Shown: positions 19,493 through 29,361 of the stretch, one piece after another
Position numbering within the stretch: position 1 is the first letter of the stretch
How the letters are laid out: each line of letters starts with the position of its first letter
Origin: Amaricoccus solimangrovi
GTDB lineage: Bacteria > Pseudomonadota > Alphaproteobacteria > Rhodobacterales > Rhodobacteraceae
Length of the DNA stretch: 64,000 bases
Reading direction: 5' to 3'
Assembly (NCBI RefSeq): GCF_006385685.1
Contig: NZ_VFRP01000015.1
Span: forward strand, 40,012-104,011
Made by a program: the position numbers and the translations under genes
The notes under the pieces: generated by a model
Told to the model about the DNA's origin: nothing
The model's input: the letters and a program-made list of their open reading frames with translations, nothing else
The model's database searches: none

Positions 19493-20935
19493 TCAGATCT
19501 CCTTTGTCGCGGGGTAGAGGGCCCGGTAGCGGGCATATCCGTCGGCATAGCGCGCGACGGCGCAACGCTCGGGTTCGATGACGGCTCGGATCGCCGGCGG
19601 GGCGCAGACCCGGTGCGGATCCGCCCCCTCCGCCGCGCAGATGGCGAGCCGGGCCGCGCCGAGCGCGCCGCCGACGTCGGCGTCCGCGGGGATCTCCAGC
19701 GGGCGGTTCAGCACATTGGCGATGATCCGGAGCCAGGTCTCCGACCGCGCCCCGCCGCCGACCGCGAGCGCCGAGGCGAAGTCGGTCCCCGCCGCGCCCA
19801 GCGCCGCCTGGCAGTCGGCGAAGGCGTAGGCGACGCCCTCCATCACCGCCTGGGTCAGATCGGCCGGGCCATGGCTCTGCGACAGCCCGGTGAAGGCGCC
19901 CCGCGCATTGGCGTCGTTGTGCGGCGTCCGCTCGCCGGAGAGATAGGGCAGGAAGGTGATCTCCGAGGGCCGGTCGACCGGACCAAGCCCGGCGGCCAGT
20001 TCCGCCGGCCGCTTGCCCGTGATCCGCGCCAGCCATTCGAGGCTGTCGGAGGCCGAGAGGATCACGCCCATCTGGTGCCAGGTCTCCGGGATCGCGTGGC
20101 AGAAGGCATGGACCGCGCCCCTCGTGTTCGGGGAGAAGCGGTCGTTCGAGACGAAGAGCACCCCGGAGGTGCCGAGCGAGACGAAGGCGGAGCCGGGCGT
20201 GACCACGCCGACGCCGCAGGCCGCGGCCGCGTTGTCGCCCGCGCCGCCCGCGACCACCACGGGCCCGCGGCAGCCCCAGCGCGCGGCGAGTTCGGGACGC
20301 AGGTCGCCCGAGGGTTCGGACCCCTCGACCAGCCGGGGCATGTGCCCCCGGTTCAGCCCGCTCGCCTCGAGCAGGTCGTCCGACCAGTCCCGCGCCGCGA
20401 CGTCGAGCCAGAGCGTGCCGGCCGCGTCCGACATGTCGGAGACATGGTGCCCGGTCAGCCGGAACCGGACGTAGTCCTTGGGCAGCAGCACCGTGTCGAT
20501 ATGGGCGTAGACCTCGGGCTCGTGGTGCTTGAGCCAGAGGATCTTCGGCGCGGTGAAGCCCGGCATCGCGATGTTGCCCGCGATCTCGCGCAGCCGCGGC
20601 TCGGCCGCCTCGAGCGCCGCGCATTCCGCCGCCGCGCGCCCGTCGTTCCAGAGGATCGCGGGCCGCAGCACCTTGTCGTCGTGGTCGAGGCAGACCGCGC
20701 CGTGCATCTGCCCCGAAAGACCGATGCCGCGCAGCCCGTCGAGCGGACGCTCGGCGGCGAGCGCGTCGACCGCGCGCTCGACCGCGCCCCACCAGGCCTC
20801 CGGATCCTGTTCCGACCAGCCCGGATGGGGCCGCTGGACCGTCAGCGCCTCGCTCGCCTGGGCGAGCAGGCGCTGGTCGCCGTCGAAAAGCACGGCCTTC
20901 ACCGAAGAGGTGCCGATGTCGATGCCGATATACAT
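19493..20935 (-). CDS. xylB: Xylulokinase
   Basis: A 480-residue FGGY-family sugar kinase that phosphorylates D-xylulose to xylulose 5-phosphate. The N-terminal phosphate loop [15 protein letters not shown] and the SGQMHGAV substrate loop near residue 76 are typical. Also present are [15 protein letters not shown] with the catalytic Asp, and [18 protein letters not shown] near the C-terminus. It sits between the transporter genes and xylA; about 27 bp separate it from xylG. Confidence 0.95.
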   Translation of the reverse strand: MYIGIDIGTSSVKAVLFDGDQRLLAQASEALTVQRPHPGWSEQDPEAWWGAVERAVDALAAERPLDGLRGIGLSGQMHGAVCLDHDDKVLRPAILWNDGRAAAECAALEAAEPRLREIAGNIAMPGFTAPKILWLKHHEPEVYAHIDTVLLPKDYVRFRLTGHHVSDMSDAAGTLWLDVAARDWSDDLLEASGLNRGHMPRLVEGSEPSGDLRPELAARWGCRGPVVVAGGAGDNAAAACGVGVVTPGSAFVSLGTSGVLFVSNDRFSPNTRGAVHAFCHAIPETWHQMGVILSASDSLEWLARITGKRPAELAAGLGPVDRPSEITFLPYLSGERTPHNDANARGAFTGLSQSHGPADLTQAVMEGVAYAFADCQAALGAAGTDFASALAVGGGARSETWLRIIANVLNRPLEIPADADVGGALGAARLAICAAEGADPHRVCAPPAIRAVIEPERCAVARYADGYARYRALYPATKEI

Positions 20936-20962
20936 GCGTATTCCCCCGGGTTTCCCCGCTCC

Positions 20963-21735
<773 letters not shown>

Positions 21736-21739
<4 letters not shown>

Positions 21740-22998
21740 AGGCCGAACCTCCGGCGGTAGATGATGTCGATGACCACGGCGAGGACCAGCACCACGCCGA
21801 CCACGATGGATTGCAACGGCGCGTCCACGCCCACCATCGCCATGCCCGACTGCAGGCTCTGCATGATGAGCGCGCCGATCACCGCGCCGTGGATCGTACC
21901 GATCCCGCCCGAGAGCGCCGTGCCGCCGATCACCGCGGCGGCGATCACGCGCAATTCGTCGAGCGTGCCGAGATCGTTGCCGACCGAGCCGAGGCGCGCC
22001 GAGGAGATGACCGCCGCGATCCCGGTCAGCGCGCCCATCAGCGCGAAGATCTTCAGCGTGAGCCAGCGGATGTTGATACCCGAGAGCTCCGCCGCGTCGG
22101 GATTGCCGCCGGTGGCGAAGACGTAGCGGCCGAAGCGGGTGCGCCGCGCGACCACCGTCATCACGACGGCGACGACGAGCAGGATCACGACCGGGATGGC
22201 GACGCCCTGCGCCATGTCGATCGGCCCGTCCGGGACCGGCTCGCCCCGCGCCTGCAGGATGCGCTTCGCCGCGCTCTCGGGCACGGGATAGGCGTTCATC
22301 AGCGCGACGAAACCGAGGATGCCGGCCGCGACGATGCCCGCGACCGTCGCCTCGGCCCAGAGCGGCTTCACCGGAAAGCCGTGGTGCGCGCGGCGCTTGC
22401 GCGCGTTGAAGATGAGCGCGATCGCGGCGAGGGTCGCGGCGATCCCCAAGCCCCAGCTCCAGGTCGCGCCGAGCGAGCCGCCGGCGCCGCCGCCGAGGCG
22501 CTTGAAGGTCGCGTCGAGCGGCGCGATGGTCTGCCCGCTCGTCACCCACCAGGCCGCGCCGCGCCAGACCAGCAGGCCGCCGAGCGTGACGATGAAGGCC
22601 GGCACGTTGAGATAGCCGATGATCCAGCCCTGGAAGCCGCCGATCAGCGCGCCGAAGAGGATGCCGACGATCACGGTGAGGATCCAGATCGCCGCGCTTC
22701 CCTCGCCGAACACCCCGGGCAGGACGTGGAGCTGCGTCACGCCCATGATCATGCCGACGAAGCCGAGCATCGAGCCGACGCTGAGGTCGATGTGGCGCGT
22801 CACGATCACGAAGACCATGCCCGTCGCCATCACCGCGACCGAGGCGGTCTGGACCGAGAGGTTGAAGAGGTTGCGCGGCGTCAGGAACCGGCCCCCCGTG
22901 AAGATGTCGAACACGATCCAGATCACGAAGAGCGCGCCGATCATGCCGACGAGGCGCAGGTCGATGCCGAGTTGCTTGAAGGCCTTGCCGAGGCTCAT
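21736..22998 (-). CDS. xylH: Xylose ABC transporter permease
   Basis: A 420-residue BPD_transp_2 family permease with about ten or more hydrophobic segments. It contains the [21 protein letters not shown] motif near residue 60, [22 protein letters not shown] near residue 310, and [24 protein letters not shown] near residue 355. The long size compared with ribose permeases is typical of XylH. Coupled by overlap to xylG downstream and 85 bp after xylF. Confidence 0.94.
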
Positions 22999-23083
22999 GT
23001 CGTCGGTCTCCGGTCACCCCGGGCGGGCGGGGGCGCGGTGAGGGAAGGGACGCCCGCGCGGGACGCCCCGGAAGAGGCGGGCC

Positions 23084-24109
23084 TTAGTCGCAGGCGGCCA
23101 CGCGGCCGCTCGGGACGCCGGCGCAGAGCGCGTCCTTGGTGATCCAGCCCGCGTCGACGACGACGTTCAGGTTGTCCTTGGTGATCGGCACCGGGGTCAG
23201 GAAGATGGAATCGAGTTCGACCCCGCCGGCGGAGGTCCATTTCTTCGTCCCCTCGACCTCGTCGAGCGCCTCTCCGCTGGCCAGCGCCACGGCGATGTCG
23301 GCCGCCGCCTTGCCGAGTTCGCGCGAGTCCTTCCAGATCGTGACGGTCTGGGTGCCGAGCGCGATCCGGTTCAACGCGGCGGTGTCCGCGTCCTGGCCCG
23401 AGACCGGGATTCCCGCCATGCCCTGCGCGTTCAGCGCCGCGATCGCGCCGCCGGCCGTGCCGTCGTTCGAGGCGACCACCGCGTCGACCTTGTTGTCGTT
23501 CGCGGTCAGGATCTGCTCCATGTTGCGCTGCGCGTTCGCGGGCAGCCAGCCGTCGGTATAGGCCTCGCCCACGATGGTGACGTCGCCCGAATCGATCGAC
23601 TTCTGGAGCACCTCCTGCTGGCCCGCGCGCAGGAAGTCGGCGTTCGGGTCGGTCGGAGAGCCCTTGATCATCACGTAGTTGCCCTTCGGCGCCGCCTGGA
23701 GCACCGCGGAGGCCTCCATCCGCCCGACCTCGACATTGTCGAAGGTCAGGTAGAAGGCACGCGGATCCTCGATCAGCCGGTCGTAGCCCACGACCGGGAT
23801 CCCCTCCGCCTCGGCCGCGTCGAGCGCGGGGCCGACGGCGGCGGAATCCTGGGCGAGAATGATGAGCGCGTTCGCGCCCTGCGAGATCAGGCTCTCGATG
23901 TCGGAAAGCTGCTTCGAGGGAGAGCTCTGCGCGTCGGCGGAGATGTATTTCGCGCCGAGCTTGTCGAGTTCGGCCTTGATCGCCGCCTCGTCCGTCTTCC
24001 AGCGCTCCTCCTGGAAGTTGGACCAGCTGACGCCCACGGTGAGATCGGCCGCCATCGCCGAGCCGGCGAGCGCGGAACCGAGCAGGGCCGCGGTGAGCAG
24101 ATACTTCAT
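23084..24109 (-). CDS. xylF: D-xylose ABC transporter substrate-binding protein
   Basis: A 341-residue periplasmic binding protein with a signal peptide (cleavage after SAMA near residue 20). It contains [25 protein letters not shown], the [10 protein letters not shown] stretch near residue 110 and [16 protein letters not shown] near 220, all characteristic of XylF. A C-terminal cysteine pair is present. It is the first gene of the xylFHGBA operon and is read divergently from the ROK regulator. Confidence 0.95.
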   Translation of the reverse strand: MKYLLTAALLGSALAGSAMAADLTVGVSWSNFQEERWKTDEAAIKAELDKLGAKYISADAQSSPSKQLSDIESLISQGANALIILAQDSAAVGPALDAAEAEGIPVVGYDRLIEDPRAFYLTFDNVEVGRMEASAVLQAAPKGNYVMIKGSPTDPNADFLRAGQQEVLQKSIDSGDVTIVGEAYTDGWLPANAQRNMEQILTANDNKVDAVVASNDGTAGGAIAALNAQGMAGIPVSGQDADTAALNRIALGTQTVTIWKDSRELGKAAADIAVALASGEALDEVEGTKKWTSAGGVELDSIFLTPVPITKDNLNVVVDAGWITKDALCAGVPSGRVAACD

Positions 24110-24201
24110 GTCGTTCTCCCCAGGTTGCGGCCTCGCGCCGCGTTATCCGCGCCTCCGATTCCGGCGACCGCGCGGTGTTTTCATGGCCGGCAGATTCCCA
24201 T

Positions 24202-24232
24202 AATAAATTCGCTTGTCAAATTTATTTTGACA
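24202..24232. promoter_or_regulatory. Palindromic AT-rich operator region of the xylose operon
   Basis: Two overlapping inverted repeats lie about 95 bp upstream of xylF in an AT-rich island: AATAAATT-N9-AATTTATT (24202-24226) and TGTCAAA-N5-TTTGACA (24214-24232). Their position between xylF and the divergent ROK regulator makes them the best candidate binding site for that regulator. No sound -35/-10 pair could be fixed beside them. Confidence 0.6.
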
Positions 24233-24397
24233 CCATTGGCGGGACGGGCATGTAATCTCGGGAAGATCTCCGCCCGCGCGCGCCGAAAAACGCTCGCCGC
24301 GGTGCGAAATGCCCGACGGCCCAGCTTCGCCGTCGATCCGGAGCGGGCAGGTGCGCCGATATAGTTTCCCTTACGAATTTAACTGGTGGGGCCGCCC

Positions 24398-25663
24398 GTG
24401 ATCGAACCCTTTCCCGGGCAGGTTCAGGGCCTGCGCAGCCAGAACCGCCGCGCGATCCTCGCCGCGATCCGGCGGCTCGGCCGGACCGCCCGCGTTGATA
24501 TCGCACGCGAAACCGGGATGAGCGCGGCGACGGTGACCTCGATCACCGCCGATCTCGTCGCCCGCGGCCTCGTCGAGGAGGTGGTGGACGAGGAAGCCCG
24601 GACGGCCGGCGTCACCCGCGGTCGGCCGCGGGTGCTGCTCCGGATCCGGCCCGACGCCTATCTGGTGGGCGGTGCGAAAATCTCCGAGGACCACATCACC
24701 GTCACGCTGATGGATTTCGAGGGCAACGAATCGCACCACCACGTCGTCGAGCTCCGCCTGCTCGACAAGTCGCCCGAGGAAGTGGCCGCGCATCTGCGCC
24801 GCGCGACCGAGGCGGCGCTGAAGCTCACCGGCCGCGCGCTGGGCGATCTCGCCTGCCTCGGCGTCGGCCTGCCCGGCTTCGTCGAGGCCGCGCGCGGCCG
24901 CGTCTGGTGGAGCCCCTGCTTCCGGATGCGCGACGTTCCCTTCGGCGCGCTGCTCGCCGCCGCCTTCCCCTTCCCGGTCTTCATCGACAACGACGCCAAT
25001 CTCGCGGCGCTGGCCGAGCAGTGGTTCGGCTATGGGCAGGGAGTCGCGGATTTCCTCGTGGTCACGATCGAGCAGGGCGTCGGCATGGGGATCGTGCTCG
25101 ACCACCGGCTGTTCCGGGGCACGCGCGGCATCGGCGCCGAATTCGGCCATGTGAAGGTCGAGCGCGACGGCGCGCTCTGCCGCTGCGGCCAGCGCGGCTG
25201 CCTCGAGGCCTATGTCGCCGATTACGCGCTGCTGCGCGAGGCGCCGATGGCGCTCGACCCGGGCGGGCCGCCGCTCGCGCCCCGCGCCGCGCTCGACGCG
25301 CTCTTCGCCGCGGCCAAGGCCGGCGATCCGACGGCGCTCTCGATCTTCGACCGGGCCGGGAGGATGTTCAGCCTCGGCCTCGCCAATCTCGTCAACATCT
25401 TCGACCCCGCGCTCGTCATCTTCTCGGGCGAGCAGATGCGTTTCGACTTCCTCTACGGCGCGCGGGTGCTGGAGCAGATGCGCGGCAACACGCTCGCTAC
25501 CGGGCGGCCGGGCCCGCGGGTCCGGGTGCACAAATGGGGCGACCGGCTCTGGGCGATGGGCGCCGCGGCGCTCGCCATCGACGGGCTGACCGAGCGCGTG
25601 CTGCGCGAGCCGCCGCCCGGCGAGGCGGCGGAGGGTCAGGGCAGCAGCCCGGCCTCGCGGTAA
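24398..25663 (+). CDS. xylR: ROK-family transcriptional repressor of xylose genes
   Basis: About 421 residues. An N-terminal winged helix-turn-helix (residues 12-60, with RRAILAAIRRLGRTARVDIA and GMSAATVTSITADLVARGLVEE) is fused to a ROK sugar-kinase-like domain. That domain has the zinc motif CRCGQRGCLEAY and the DNDANLAALAEQWFG stretch. ROK-type XylR proteins repress xylose genes and are released by xylose. The GTG at 24398 is preferred because GGTGGGG lies 6 bp before it; a GTG at 24386 is also in frame. The 3' end overlaps the convergent binding-protein gene by 28 bp. Confidence 0.88.
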   Translation: MIEPFPGQVQGLRSQNRRAILAAIRRLGRTARVDIARETGMSAATVTSITADLVARGLVEEVVDEEARTAGVTRGRPRVLLRIRPDAYLVGGAKISEDHITVTLMDFEGNESHHHVVELRLLDKSPEEVAAHLRRATEAALKLTGRALGDLACLGVGLPGFVEAARGRVWWSPCFRMRDVPFGALLAAAFPFPVFIDNDANLAALAEQWFGYGQGVADFLVVTIEQGVGMGIVLDHRLFRGTRGIGAEFGHVKVERDGALCRCGQRGCLEAYVADYALLREAPMALDPGGPPLAPRAALDALFAAAKAGDPTALSIFDRAGRMFSLGLANLVNIFDPALVIFSGEQMRFDFLYGARVLEQMRGNTLATGRPGPRVRVHKWGDRLWAMGAAALAIDGLTERVLREPPPGEAAEGQGSSPASR

Positions 25664-26733
25664 TAGGCCTCGGCCGCGGGATGCAGCGGGGCGCCCAGGC
25701 CCCCGGTCACCGCGGCCTTCCGGTCGAGACCCGCCAGCACCGGGACGAGCCCGGTCAGCATGTCGAAATCGCCGAGGATGCCGGAGATGATGTCGCGCAC
25801 CTCAGGATCGGGCGTCTCCGCGCGGGTGAGAAGCGTGGCGCCGGGACCGAAGCTCGGCGTCGGATCGGGATTGCCGCGATAGACGCCGCCGGGGATCTCC
25901 GCCTTCACGAGCGCGGGCGTGTCCGCGACGAGCCTGTCGACCGCCGCCCCCCCGGCCGGCACCAGCCGCGCGTCGCAACCCCGCGTCGTCTCGCGGATCA
26001 CGAGCGCCGGATGGCCGATCGCGATCATGTAGGCGTCGATCCGGCCCCCGCAGAGCGCCGCGGCCAGATCCTCCGGCGCGAGATCGGGCGTTTCCGCGAA
26101 ACTCGCATCGCTCCAGCCGAGCGCCGCGACCAGCGTCTCGGCCAGCGCGCGCTGGCCCGAGCCCTGCTGGCCGAGCGCCACGCGCTTGCCCTGGAGGTCC
26201 GTGAGCGAGGCGATCCCGGCATCGGCGCGGGCGACCACGCTCAGCGGCTCGGGGTAGAGCGACATGACCGCGCGAAGATCCTCCATCGGCCCCGCCTGCG
26301 CGAAGGCGCCGGCGCCGGCGATCGCCTCGGCCGCGACGTCGGTCTGGGCGAGCGCCAGGCCCGCCTCGCCGGCGCGCAGCGCCTCGATATTTGCGACCGA
26401 GCCCTCGCTCGGCACGGCGGCGCAGCGCAGTCCGGTCTCGGGACGATGCTGATTCGGCAAGCGGCAGAGCGCCACGCCGACGGGATAATAGACCCCGGCG
26501 AGGCTGCCGGTCCCGAGCAGGATCACGGTCGGGCCGCTCTGGCTGGCTGGCTCTTCGCTGGCTGGCGCGGGGCTGGCTGGCGGTTGGCTGGCTGGCGACA
26601 CGGCGGCCGCCCCCTCGGGCGGCTTCGCCCCCTGGTCCTGACCGGTCTCCTGAGCGCGGAGCGGTCCGGCGGCGGGACCGAGCATCAGCGCGAGGCCGAG
26701 CATCGGGGCGAGAAACGGGACGCGGCGAAGCAT
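25636..26733 (-). CDS. TAXI-family TRAP-type solute-binding protein
   Basis: A 365-residue secreted protein with a signal peptide (residues 1 to about 27), an Ala/Pro/Ser-rich linker (residues about 35-65), then the TAXI domain. That domain shows ILLGTGSLAGVYYPVGVALCRLPN, CAAVPSEGSVANIEALRAGEAGLALAQTDVA and the later EEDL-like region ending in HPAAEAYYREAGLLP. TAXI proteins feed fused TRAP permeases for dicarboxylates and similar solutes. No permease gene is adjacent, so it is an orphan here. The linker is encoded by short tetranucleotide repeats. Confidence 0.82.
   Translation of the reverse strand: MLRRVPFLAPMLGLALMLGPAAGPLRAQETGQDQGAKPPEGAAAVSPASQPPASPAPASEEPASQSGPTVILLGTGSLAGVYYPVGVALCRLPNQHRPETGLRCAAVPSEGSVANIEALRAGEAGLALAQTDVAAEAIAGAGAFAQAGPMEDLRAVMSLYPEPLSVVARADAGIASLTDLQGKRVALGQQGSGQRALAETLVAALGWSDASFAETPDLAPEDLAAALCGGRIDAYMIAIGHPALVIRETTRGCDARLVPAGGAAVDRLVADTPALVKAEIPGGVYRGNPDPTPSFGPGATLLTRAETPDPEVRDIISGILGDFDMLTGLVPVLAGLDRKAAVTGGLGAPLHPAAEAYYREAGLLP
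26539..26596. repeat. GGCT-type tetranucleotide repeats in the linker of the binding-protein gene
   Basis: Runs of CTGGCTGGCTGGC occur four times in 58 bp and encode the Pro-Ala-Ser linker of the TAXI protein. The unit of four bases means that slippage would shift the reading frame. Each run has only two to three units, so high-frequency switching is not expected. Confidence 0.7.
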
Positions 26734-26835
26734 GGAACCTCCTCGGGCGGGCGGGCGCGCCCCGGAGAAACTAGCTCCCGCGTCGCCTTCCGGCAATCGC
26801 GCGCGAGGCCACGCGCGACCGGAAGGCGCGGCGGA

Positions 26836-27321
26836 TCACTCCGCGTCGGGCGCGGGCTCGGCGTTCAGCTGCTCGTAGTTCGGCTGGCCGATGCGCTCGA
26901 GCAGTTCGAGCTGGGTCTCGAGGAAATCCACATGGCCTTCCTCGTCGGTCAGCAGTTCCTCGAAGAGGTTCTTCGACACGTAGTCGCGCACGCTCTCGCA
27001 ATAGTCGCGCGCTTCCTTGTAGAGCTTCACCGCGTCGAGCTCGGCGGCGAGGTCGCATTCGAGCGTTTCCTTCGAGCTCTCGCCGATGCGCAGCGGGTCG
27101 AGGGTCTGCAGGTTCGGATGGCCTTCGAGGAAGATGATCCGGTCCATCAGCTTGTCGGCGTGGCCCATTTCCTCGATCGACTCGGCGCGCGACTTCTTCG
27201 CGAGCTTGCCGAGGCCCCAGTCGGCCTGCAGGCGGTAGTGCAGCCAGTACTGGTTGATCGCCGTCAGTTCGCTGCGCAGCGCCTTGTTGAGATAGTCGAT
27301 AACGCCCTGGTCGCCCTTCAT
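26836..27321 (-). CDS. bfr: Bacterioferritin
   Basis: A 161-residue haem-containing ferritin that oxidises and stores iron in a 24-subunit shell. Ferroxidase and haem residues sit at canonical positions: Glu18, Glu51, the haem ligand Met52, His54 and the [12 protein letters not shown] segment with Glu127 and His130. The ATG at 27321 follows a GGAGACGAGCTC site; the frame could start ten codons earlier but homologues start at MKGD. An Irr-box-like motif lies about 90 bp upstream, and bfd follows the same direction just upstream. Confidence 0.95.
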   Translation of the reverse strand: MKGDQGVIDYLNKALRSELTAINQYWLHYRLQADWGLGKLAKKSRAESIEEMGHADKLMDRIIFLEGHPNLQTLDPLRIGESSKETLECDLAAELDAVKLYKEARDYCESVRDYVSKNLFEELLTDEEGHVDFLETQLELLERIGQPNYEQLNAEPAPDAE

Positions 27322-27402
27322 GAGCTCGTCTCCTCGCGGAACGACGGGCATCCATGCCCGCCCTCGCCCGGACCTTAGGCAAGAGGTCCGCGGGGCGCAA
27401 TA

Positions 27403-27417
27403 TGGAATGGTTCTAAA
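27403..27417 (-). promoter_or_regulatory. Irr-box (iron control element) upstream of bfr
   Basis: The bfr strand reads TTTAGAACCATTCCA, close to the ICE consensus TTTAGAA-N3-TTCTAAA bound by the haem-responsive regulator Irr in Alphaproteobacteria. It lies about 80-95 bp before the bfr start. A near-copy precedes hemA. Binding by Irr is inferred from the motif. Confidence 0.65.
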
Positions 27418-27447
27418 CTGCGGAGAAAAGTCCGCCCTGCCCGGCCG

Positions 27448-27696
27448 CTACTCCGGGACGGTGGCGAGGCGCGCGCGCCGGCGCAGGTCGCGCAGTTCCG
27501 CCGGAACGCCCAGCTTGTCGTTCGAGCGCATCTTGTCGACGAAGAGCCGGATGCAGGCGCCGCATTCCGGCGTCTTGCCCAGGGCGCGATAGATCTTGCC
27601 GGGGGTGATCAGCGTGTAGGGGTCCGCGTCCCGCATCCAGTCGATCGCCTGGTGGATGTCACGGTCGCTGATATGCGCGCAGGAACACACGATCAT
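27448..27696 (-). CDS. bfd: Bacterioferritin-associated ferredoxin
   Basis: An 82-residue [2Fe-2S] ferredoxin that reduces bacterioferritin so that stored iron is released. The four cluster cysteines are visible as Cys4 and Cys6 in MIVCSC and Cys45 and Cys48 in PECGACIR. The second pair is a few residues further from the first than in E. coli Bfd, and the protein has a basic C-terminal tail. The ATG at 27696 is set by the invariant MIVCSC start. It lies 126 bp upstream of bfr on the same strand. Confidence 0.9.
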   Translation of the reverse strand: MIVCSCAHISDRDIHQAIDWMRDADPYTLITPGKIYRALGKTPECGACIRLFVDKMRSNDKLGVPAELRDLRRRARLATVPE

Positions 27697-27754
27697 GGCC
27701 GAGGGTCCGGAAGGGAGCGATCGAATGCGGGCATGGCGAGTCGCCTCTGCGTAG

Positions 27755-27768
27755 GGTTTCTCGAAACC
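27755..27768. promoter_or_regulatory. Palindrome GGTTTC-TC-GAAACC upstream of bfd
   Basis: A 14-bp perfect palindrome lies about 60 bp before bfd and 100 bp after hemA, both on the minus strand. On that strand it follows TTGTCA, a possible -35. It could be an iron-regulator site or part of a hemA terminator. Neither matches a motif I recognise with confidence. Confidence 0.3.
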
Positions 27769-27869
27769 TGACAAAGGAACTCGGAATAATCAAGGGGCCG
27801 GAAGGGCTCCCGGTCGCAAATGTGATCGAAAGCCTCGGGATTGATTTCGCCGCCGGGGCCGGACCGGAG

Positions 27870-29084
27870 TCAGGCCACCGCGCGCGAGAGCGCGCACTGG
27901 CTCCAGAGGTCGCTCAGCGCGCGGACCAGATGGTCGATATCGGCGTCGCTGTGATAGGGCGTCGGCGTCAGCCGCAGCCGCTCCCCGCCTTTCGGAACCG
28001 TCGGGTAGTTGATCGGCTGGACGTAGATCCCGTAGTCCCGCAGCAGGATGTCGGAGATCATCTTGCACTTCACCGGGTCCTTCACCATCACCGGCACGAT
28101 GTGGCTCGGGTTCGGCAGGTGCGGGATGCCGATCGCGTCGAGCCGGGCGCGCAGCTTCGCCACGTTGGCCCGCTGGCGCATCCGCTCCATGTCGCTGCCC
28201 TTCAGGTGGCGGATGCTGGCCCGCGCGCCCGCCGCGACGGCGGGCGGCAGCGCGGTGGTGAAGATGAAGCCGCTCGCGAAGCTGCGGATGAAATCGACCA
28301 GGTCGCGCGAACCGGTGACATAGCCGCCGACGACGCCGAAGGCCTTGCCGAGCGTGCCCTCGATCAGGGTCACACGGTCCATCAGCCCCTCGCGCTCCGC
28401 GACGCCGCCGCCGCGGGGGCCGTACATGCCGACCGCGTGCACCTCGTCGAGATAGGTCATCGCGCCGTATTTCTCGGCCACGTCGAGGATCTCGGCGATC
28501 GGGGCGATGTCGCCGTCCATCGAATAGACGCTCTCGAAGGCGACGACCTTGGGCGCGGCGGGATCGAGTTCCGCGAGATGCCGCTCGAGATCGCGCGGGT
28601 CGTTGTGCTTCCAGATCCGCTTCTCGCAGCGGGCGTGGCGGATGCCCTCGATCATGCTGGCGTGGTTGAACGCGTCGGAGAGAATCACGCAGCCTTCGAG
28701 CTTCGCGCCCAGCGTGCCGAGCGCGGCCCAGTTCGAGACATAGCCGCTCGTGAAGAGGAGCGCCGCCTCCTTGCCATGCAGATCGGCCAGTTCGGCCTCG
28801 AGCAGCACATGGTCGTGATTGTTGCCGGAGATGTTGCGCGTGCCACCCGCGCCCGCGCCGCAGCGGTCGAGCGCCTCGTGCATCGCCGTCAGCACGACCG
28901 GGTGCTGGCCCATGCCGAGATAGTCGTTCGAGCACCAGACGGTGACGCCGCTGACCGTTCCGTCCGTGTGCCGGCGGGCGCGCGGAAACGCGCCGTTCTC
29001 GCGCTCGAGCTCGGCGAAGACACGGTAGTTGCCTTCGGCCCGGAGCGCGTCCAGGTGCTTGCGGAACAGGGAATCGTAATCCAT
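27870..29084 (-). CDS. hemA: 5-aminolevulinate synthase
   Basis: A 404-residue PLP enzyme that condenses glycine and succinyl-CoA to 5-aminolevulinate, the first step of haem and tetrapyrrole synthesis in Alphaproteobacteria. Visible features are [38 protein letters not shown], the Schiff-base Lys in EGTLGKAFG, and the C-terminal [14 protein letters not shown] with [10 protein letters not shown]. The ATG at 29084 follows GGAAGCGAG; a longer frame exists upstream but its translation is unlike the family. An Irr-box-like motif lies about 200 bp upstream. Confidence 0.95.
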   Translation of the reverse strand: MDYDSLFRKHLDALRAEGNYRVFAELERENGAFPRARRHTDGTVSGVTVWCSNDYLGMGQHPVVLTAMHEALDRCGAGAGGTRNISGNNHDHVLLEAELADLHGKEAALLFTSGYVSNWAALGTLGAKLEGCVILSDAFNHASMIEGIRHARCEKRIWKHNDPRDLERHLAELDPAAPKVVAFESVYSMDGDIAPIAEILDVAEKYGAMTYLDEVHAVGMYGPRGGGVAEREGLMDRVTLIEGTLGKAFGVVGGYVTGSRDLVDFIRSFASGFIFTTALPPAVAAGARASIRHLKGSDMERMRQRANVAKLRARLDAIGIPHLPNPSHIVPVMVKDPVKCKMISDILLRDYGIYVQPINYPTVPKGGERLRLTPTPYHSDADIDHLVRALSDLWSQCALSRAVA

Positions 29085-29286
29085 CTCGCTTCCTTCGGCA
29101 TCACGCGGCGCCCGGTTTCCGGACCCCGTGTCGGCAACGAAACCGCGCCCCCCGCGGGGCGCGCGCGCCGCTGCCCATATCACCAAGCCGCCCGCCGGAA
29201 CAGCCCCGGAACGGCGCCCGCATCCTGCCGCGGAAATTCGTCACGGCCACCGGGACGATGGTCGCATGACCGGTCAATGCAAGATG

Positions 29287-29301
29287 TTGGAACCATTCTA
29301 A
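29287..29301 (-). promoter_or_regulatory. Irr-box-like motif upstream of hemA
   Basis: TTGGAACCATTCTAA on the plus strand, that is TTAGAATGGTTCCAA toward hemA. It agrees with the ICE pattern TTxGAA-N3-TTCxAA and is nearly the same as the bfr site. It sits about 200 bp before the hemA start in a 277-bp intergenic region shared with the end of the DUF808 gene. Regulation by Irr is inferred. Confidence 0.6.
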
Positions 29302-29361
29302 CCCGTCAGCCCCCGCCGCGGCAAGCTTCCGGCGCGCCTCCCCGCCCGGAAGTCCTTCGCC

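Noticed and set aside
18427..19581. Long plus-strand frames opposite xylA and xylB
   Set aside because: They are antisense shadows caused by high GC at third positions. The minus-strand genes carry all family motifs.
26539..26596. Phase-variable microsatellite
   Set aside because: The GGCT runs have only two to three units each and are interrupted; this is too few for frequent slippage.
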